Positions 5,834 to 8,474 of a stretch of DNA of 8,474 nucleotides are shown here, in pieces; the stretch's first letter is position 1, and each line of letters starts with the position of its first letter. Under the pieces are notes generated by a model. It had not been told where the DNA came from, did not search any database, and saw nothing but the letters and a program-made list of their open reading frames with translations. Both the position numbers and the translations under genes were made by a program. Origin of the DNA: Mycobacterium sp. (lineage in GTDB: Bacteria > Actinomycetota > Actinomycetes > Mycobacteriales > Mycobacteriaceae); contig JAHBAP020000373.1 of NCBI GenBank assembly GCA_018500005.2, positions 1-8,474 on the forward strand, read 5' to 3'.

Positions 5834-7051
5834 CTGAGCGATACTCGAATTCCGAGACCGGGGTGGACACTGCTCGGCCCTGCGTTCGTCGCCGCCATCG
5901 CCTACGTCGATCCCGGCAATATCGCGGCCAACGTCAGTGCGGGATCCCGTTTCGGTTTCCTGCTGGTGTGGGTGATCGTCGCGGCCAACGTGATGGCCGG
6001 ACTGGTGCAGTATCTCAGCGCGAAACTCGGACTGGTCACCGGCAGCACGCTGCCCGAGGCGGTACGCGACCGCGCCGGTACAGGGCGTCGGATCGCCTAC
6101 TGGATTCAGGCCGAACTCGTTGCCGTCGCCACCGACGTCGCCGAGATCATCGGCGGTGCGCTGGCTCTGCACCTGCTCTTCGGACTGCCGTTGGTGCTGG
6201 GCGGCGCGATCACTGGAGTGGTGTCGCTGGTTCTGCTGGCCGTCGGGGACCGGCGTGGACAACGGGTCTTCGAGCGGGTGATCACCGGCCTGCTGATGAT
6301 CATCGCCATCGGATTCCTGGCCAGCCTGGTGGTCAACCCGCCGCCGGCCGCCCAGGTGGCGGCCGGGATGGTCCCCAGGTTCGACGGCGCCGACAGCGTG
6401 CTGCTGGCCACCGCCATGCTCGGTGCCACCGTGATGCCGCACGCGGTGTATCTGCATTCCGGTCTGGCCAGAGACCGGCACGGCCACCCTGCCGCCGGGC
6501 GGGACCGCGCCGTGCTGCTCCGGGCGACACGCTGGGACGTCGGACTGGCCATGCTGGTGGCAGGCACGGTGAATCTTGCCCTGCTGCTGGTGGCCGCGAC
6601 CAACCTTCGCGGCGTGGCGGGCACCGACACCATCGAGGGTGCGCACGCCGCCGTCGAGAATGCACTCGGGCCGGGCGTGGCCCTGTTCTTCGCGGTCGGC
6701 CTGCTTGCCTCCGGGCTGGCCTCGACGTCGGTGGGCGCCTATGCCGGCGCGATGATCATGCAGGGCCTGTTGCGCAAGACTTTTCCGCTGCTGGTGCGCC
6801 GGTTGGTCACATTGATACCCGCGCTGCTGGTGCTGGCCAGCGGAGTGGACCCGACCAGCGCGCTGGTGCTCTCCCAGGTGGTGCTGTCCTTCGGGATTCC
6901 GTTCGCCCTGGTCCCCCTGGTCCGATTGACGGGCAACCGCACCCTGATGGGCGCCGATACCAACCACCCGCTGACCTCGGCGCTGGCCTGGTTGGTCGCA
7001 GCCCTGATCATCGTCCTCAACGTGGCCCTGATCTATCTCACCGTCACGTAA
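5834..7051 (+). CDS. mntH: Nramp-family divalent metal (manganese) transporter MntH, unusual start
   Basis: This is a proton-coupled Mn2+/Fe2+ importer of the inner membrane. The frame is open from the TAG at 5828-5830 to TAA at 7051, about 405 residues and nearly all hydrophobic helices (about 11 expected). The metal-site motif DPGN in helix 1 is at 26-29 counted from CTG 5834, and MPHAVYLHSG in helix 6 starts at 201. Both are diagnostic. M. tuberculosis Rv0924c (428 residues) aligns from LLGPAFVAAIAYVDPGN onwards. No ATG, GTG or TTG lies between the TAG and DPGN; the first is GTG 5966, which would delete helix 1 and the metal site. I list CTG 5834, three codons after the secreted gene ends, as the likeliest start by reinitiation. 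A sequencing error at the TAG or another rare start is possible. Family assignment is firm; the start is not. Confidence 0.93.
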   Translation: MSDTRIPRPGWTLLGPAFVAAIAYVDPGNIAANVSAGSRFGFLLVWVIVAANVMAGLVQYLSAKLGLVTGSTLPEAVRDRAGTGRRIAYWIQAELVAVATDVAEIIGGALALHLLFGLPLVLGGAITGVVSLVLLAVGDRRGQRVFERVITGLLMIIAIGFLASLVVNPPPAAQVAAGMVPRFDGADSVLLATAMLGATVMPHAVYLHSGLARDRHGHPAAGRDRAVLLRATRWDVGLAMLVAGTVNLALLLVAATNLRGVAGTDTIEGAHAAVENALGPGVALFFAVGLLASGLASTSVGAYAGAMIMQGLLRKTFPLLVRRLVTLIPALLVLASGVDPTSALVLSQVVLSFGIPFALVPLVRLTGNRTLMGADTNHPLTSALAWLVAALIIVLNVALIYLTVT

Positions 7052-7075
7052 CCGTAAGAGATCTGCGTCACAGAC

Positions 7076-7102
7076 CCATCCACGGCGCGTTCGGCTCCGA
7101 AT
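7076..7102 (+). promoter_or_regulatory. SigK-type promoter of the DUF1365-sigK operon
   Basis: CCATCC (7076-7081) and CCGAAT (7097-7102), separated by 15 bp, are the -35 and -10 hexamers described for SigK-dependent promoters in M. tuberculosis. The -10 ends seven bases before GTG 7110, so transcription is expected to begin at or next to that codon. Since sigK lies in the same run, this would be an autoregulatory promoter. The hexamers are seen directly; SigK recognition is inferred from the consensus. The 15-bp spacing is slightly short for an ECF promoter, as I recall the published spacing of 16-17. Confidence 0.75.
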
Positions 7103-7109
7103 GACGATT

Positions 7110-7895
7110 GTGGAGACCGCAACGCTGTACCCCATCCGAGTGACTCACCTGCACCGGTCACCGGTGCAGCACTACGCCGAGCACCGCTCCTACAACTGGT
7201 ACGTCGATGTCGACGACCTGCCCCGGCTTCCGCGGTGGGCCCGCCCGTTCGCCCGTTTCGAAGCGGCCGACCATTTCGACGGCATACCGGGCGACACGCT
7301 GCGACAGCGAGTCGACGCTTTCCTGGCAGGCCACGGCGTGTTCATCCCGGGCGGCCGGGTAACCGCGCTGCTGATGCCGCGCGTCCTGGGCCGGGCGTTC
7401 AACCCACTGAGCCTGTTCTGGTGCCACGATGCGGCCGGCGCGGTCCGCTGCGTCGTGGCCGAGGTGCAGAGCATCGACGGGGCACGCAGGGCCTTCCTGC
7501 TGCCGGCGGCCGAGGAGGCACCCACAGCGGTCGCCGAGGGTCTGACCGGTGCCCCCTTCGCCGGGGACGACGGCTACTTCCTGGTTCGGGTGCCCCGGCC
7601 CGGCGACGACCTCGACATCGCGATCTCGCTGCACCGCAACAACCACGCCGCACTGGTGGCCACCTGGCGCGGATCGCGGCGCCGGGCCGGCCTGGGCCGG
7701 GTACTGCTCATGCAGGTGAGCCACCCACTGGCCCCGCACGTTGCACATCTGAGCCTGTGGTTCCAGGGCCTGGTGCTGCAATGGCGCGGTCTGCCCGCGG
7801 CCCCGCGTCCCGCGCGCACCGAACGGGTCGCGCGCAGGTCCGTTCAGCCGGCCGCCGGATGGGGGGCAAAGACTCATTCCTGGGCGACGTCGTGA
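7110..7895 (+). CDS. DUF1365 family protein (Rv0448c-like)
   Basis: DUF1365 proteins are usually found beside a flavin amine oxidase and a cyclopropane-synthase-like methyltransferase in lipid-modification clusters; their exact reaction is not known to me. The product (261 residues from GTG 7110) matches Rv0448c along its length: YxIRVTHLHRSPVQHY, a WYVDVDDLPRLPRW block, GGRVTALLMPRVLGRAFNPLSLFWCHD and LHRNNHAALVATWRG. Two blocks usually strong in the family are altered. EVxNTxGxRHxY is EVQSIDGARRAFLL here, and the K-F-VSPF segment reads GLTGAPF. An ATG at 7101 would overlap the SigK -10 and lie upstream of the expected RNA start, so I favour the GTG at 7110 as a leaderless start. The 3' end overlaps a GTG of the sigK frame (GTGA). 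The usual amine-oxidase and methyltransferase partners are absent from the window. Confidence 0.85.
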   Translation: METATLYPIRVTHLHRSPVQHYAEHRSYNWYVDVDDLPRLPRWARPFARFEAADHFDGIPGDTLRQRVDAFLAGHGVFIPGGRVTALLMPRVLGRAFNPLSLFWCHDAAGAVRCVVAEVQSIDGARRAFLLPAAEEAPTAVAEGLTGAPFAGDDGYFLVRVPRPGDDLDIAISLHRNNHAALVATWRGSRRRAGLGRVLLMQVSHPLAPHVAHLSLWFQGLVLQWRGLPAAPRPARTERVARRSVQPAAGWGAKTHSWATS

Positions 7896-7917
7896 CCCGA
7901 GTTCTCGACCGTCCGGT

Positions 7918-7923
7918 TACGCT
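7918..7923 (+). promoter_or_regulatory. Candidate internal -10 element upstream of sigK
   Basis: TACGCT fits TANNNT and lies between the end of the DUF1365 gene and GTG 7961, in a stretch with more A/T at third positions than the surrounding genes. It could give sigK a basal promoter independent of SigK. No good -35 is visible, so the call is weak. Confidence 0.25.
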
Positions 7924-7960
7924 TCGCAGCGATGGCACCGAACTCTGGGGGCTCAAGCCG

Positions 7961-8474
7961 GTGAACACGCCCGACCTTGATGCACTGCTGCGCCGCGTGG
8001 CCCAGCACGACTCCGCGGCCTTCGCCGAGTTGTACGACGCCACCCGATCCCGCGTCTACGGGATGGTCTGCCGGGTCCTTCGCGACCGCGGCTACAGCGA
8101 GGAGACCACCCAGGACGTCTACCTGCAGGTGTGGCGGACCGCGGAAAGCTACGACCCGGCGTCCGGGAGTGCGTTGGCGTGGTTGCTGACGCTGGCGCAT
8201 CGCCGGGCGGTCGACCGGGTGCGCGCCGAGCAAGCGTCCTCCCAGCGCGACTCCCGCTACGGTGCGACCACGGTCGAACGGGACACCGACAACGTCACCG
8301 ACGCGGTGATCGCCGACGAGGATCGGCGCCGGGTCGCGGCCTGTCTGGGCAACCTGACCGATGTGCAGCGCGAGTGCATAGAACTGGCCTACTACCAGGG
8401 CATGACGTATGTGCAGGTGTCACAGCGCCTTTCGGCGAATCTTGCGACGGTGAAATCCCGGATGCGCGACGCGA
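7961..8474 (+). CDS. sigK: ECF RNA polymerase sigma factor SigK, 3' end outside window
   Basis: SigK is an extracytoplasmic-function sigma factor controlled in mycobacteria by the membrane anti-sigma factor RskA. In M. tuberculosis it drives mpt70, mpt83 and its own locus. The 171 visible residues from GTG 7961 contain region 2 (about 20-88), including EETTQDVYLQVWR and GSALAWLLTLAHRRAVDRVR, and region 4 (about 124 onward) with the helix-turn-helix YVQVSQRLSANLATVKSRMRD. They closely match M. tuberculosis SigK (187 residues), so about 15 residues are missing. GTG 7961 gives an N-terminus like the known protein. An in-frame GTG at 7892 overlapping the DUF1365 stop would add 23 residues with no family match and weak codon bias. 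rskA would be expected just beyond the edge. This sigma factor presumably reads the CCATCC/CCGAAT promoter upstream. Confidence 0.93.
   Translation, partial: MNTPDLDALLRRVAQHDSAAFAELYDATRSRVYGMVCRVLRDRGYSEETTQDVYLQVWRTAESYDPASGSALAWLLTLAHRRAVDRVRAEQASSQRDSRYGATTVERDTDNVTDAVIADEDRRRVAACLGNLTDVQRECIELAYYQGMTYVQVSQRLSANLATVKSRMRDA

Noticed and set aside
5764..7104. 446-codon plus-strand frame overlapping mntH
   Set aside because: It is Arg-rich and featureless, in a different frame from the clear transporter sequence. Its ATG does not rescue the mntH start because it would need a frameshift.
5414..7135. 573-codon open frame on the minus strand opposite mntH
   Set aside because: The plus strand codes a recognisable Nramp transporter throughout. 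The antisense product is Gln/His/Gly-rich with no family signal, typical of high-GC shadow frames.

Overview
The window is high-GC actinobacterial DNA and almost certainly comes from a mycobacterium, most likely an environmental Mycolicibacterium-type species. The basis is protein-level resemblance to remembered M. tuberculosis proteins: LigD (Rv0938), Ku (Rv0937c), a 263-residue short-chain dehydrogenase (Rv0927c-like), a 360-residue Rossmann protein (Rv0926c-like), an Nramp transporter (Rv0924c, MntH), a DUF1365 protein (Rv0448c-like) and the ECF sigma factor SigK (Rv0445c). These assignments were made by eye and no database search was run. No rRNA, tRNA, insertion sequence, phage gene or CRISPR array was seen.

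Layout. Positions 1-2175 on the minus strand hold ligD, a polymerase/phosphoesterase/ligase fusion whose C-terminus lies outside the window. A 33-bp divergent spacer that is mostly a perfect 10-bp inverted repeat separates it from a plus-strand run. That run holds a small secreted repeat protein (2209-2529), ku (2560-3519), an SDR oxidoreductase (3606-4397), the Rossmann protein (4429-5511), a second small secreted protein (5570-5830), mntH (about 5834-7051), a DUF1365 gene (7110-7895) and sigK (7961 to the edge). The plus-strand genes sit 5-90 bp apart.

Functional reading. LigD and Ku together are the bacterial non-homologous end-joining machine. The SDR and Rossmann protein look like a two-gene redox operon. 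The second small secreted protein is directly upstream of, and in the same frame as, mntH. The DUF1365-sigK pair is preceded by CCATCC-N15-CCGAAT, the two hexamers described for M. tuberculosis SigK promoters. It is therefore probably an autoregulated SigK operon, and its first gene may be leaderless.

Points that most deserve a second look are: (1) the SigK promoter exactly seven bases upstream of a GTG in the DUF1365 gene; (2) mntH, which has no ATG, GTG or TTG between an in-frame TAG and its essential DPGN motif; (3) a 14-bp tandem duplication of a Shine-Dalgarno/start-codon module placing three starts in three frames before the second secreted gene; (4) a perfect inverted repeat filling the ligD/secreted-protein divergent spacer, with a related CCACGG/CCGTGG hairpin before the other secreted gene; (5) a KstR-like palindrome at the ku/SDR junction. 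I did not find a wholly new multi-gene system; the novelty here is in gene arrangement and regulation.
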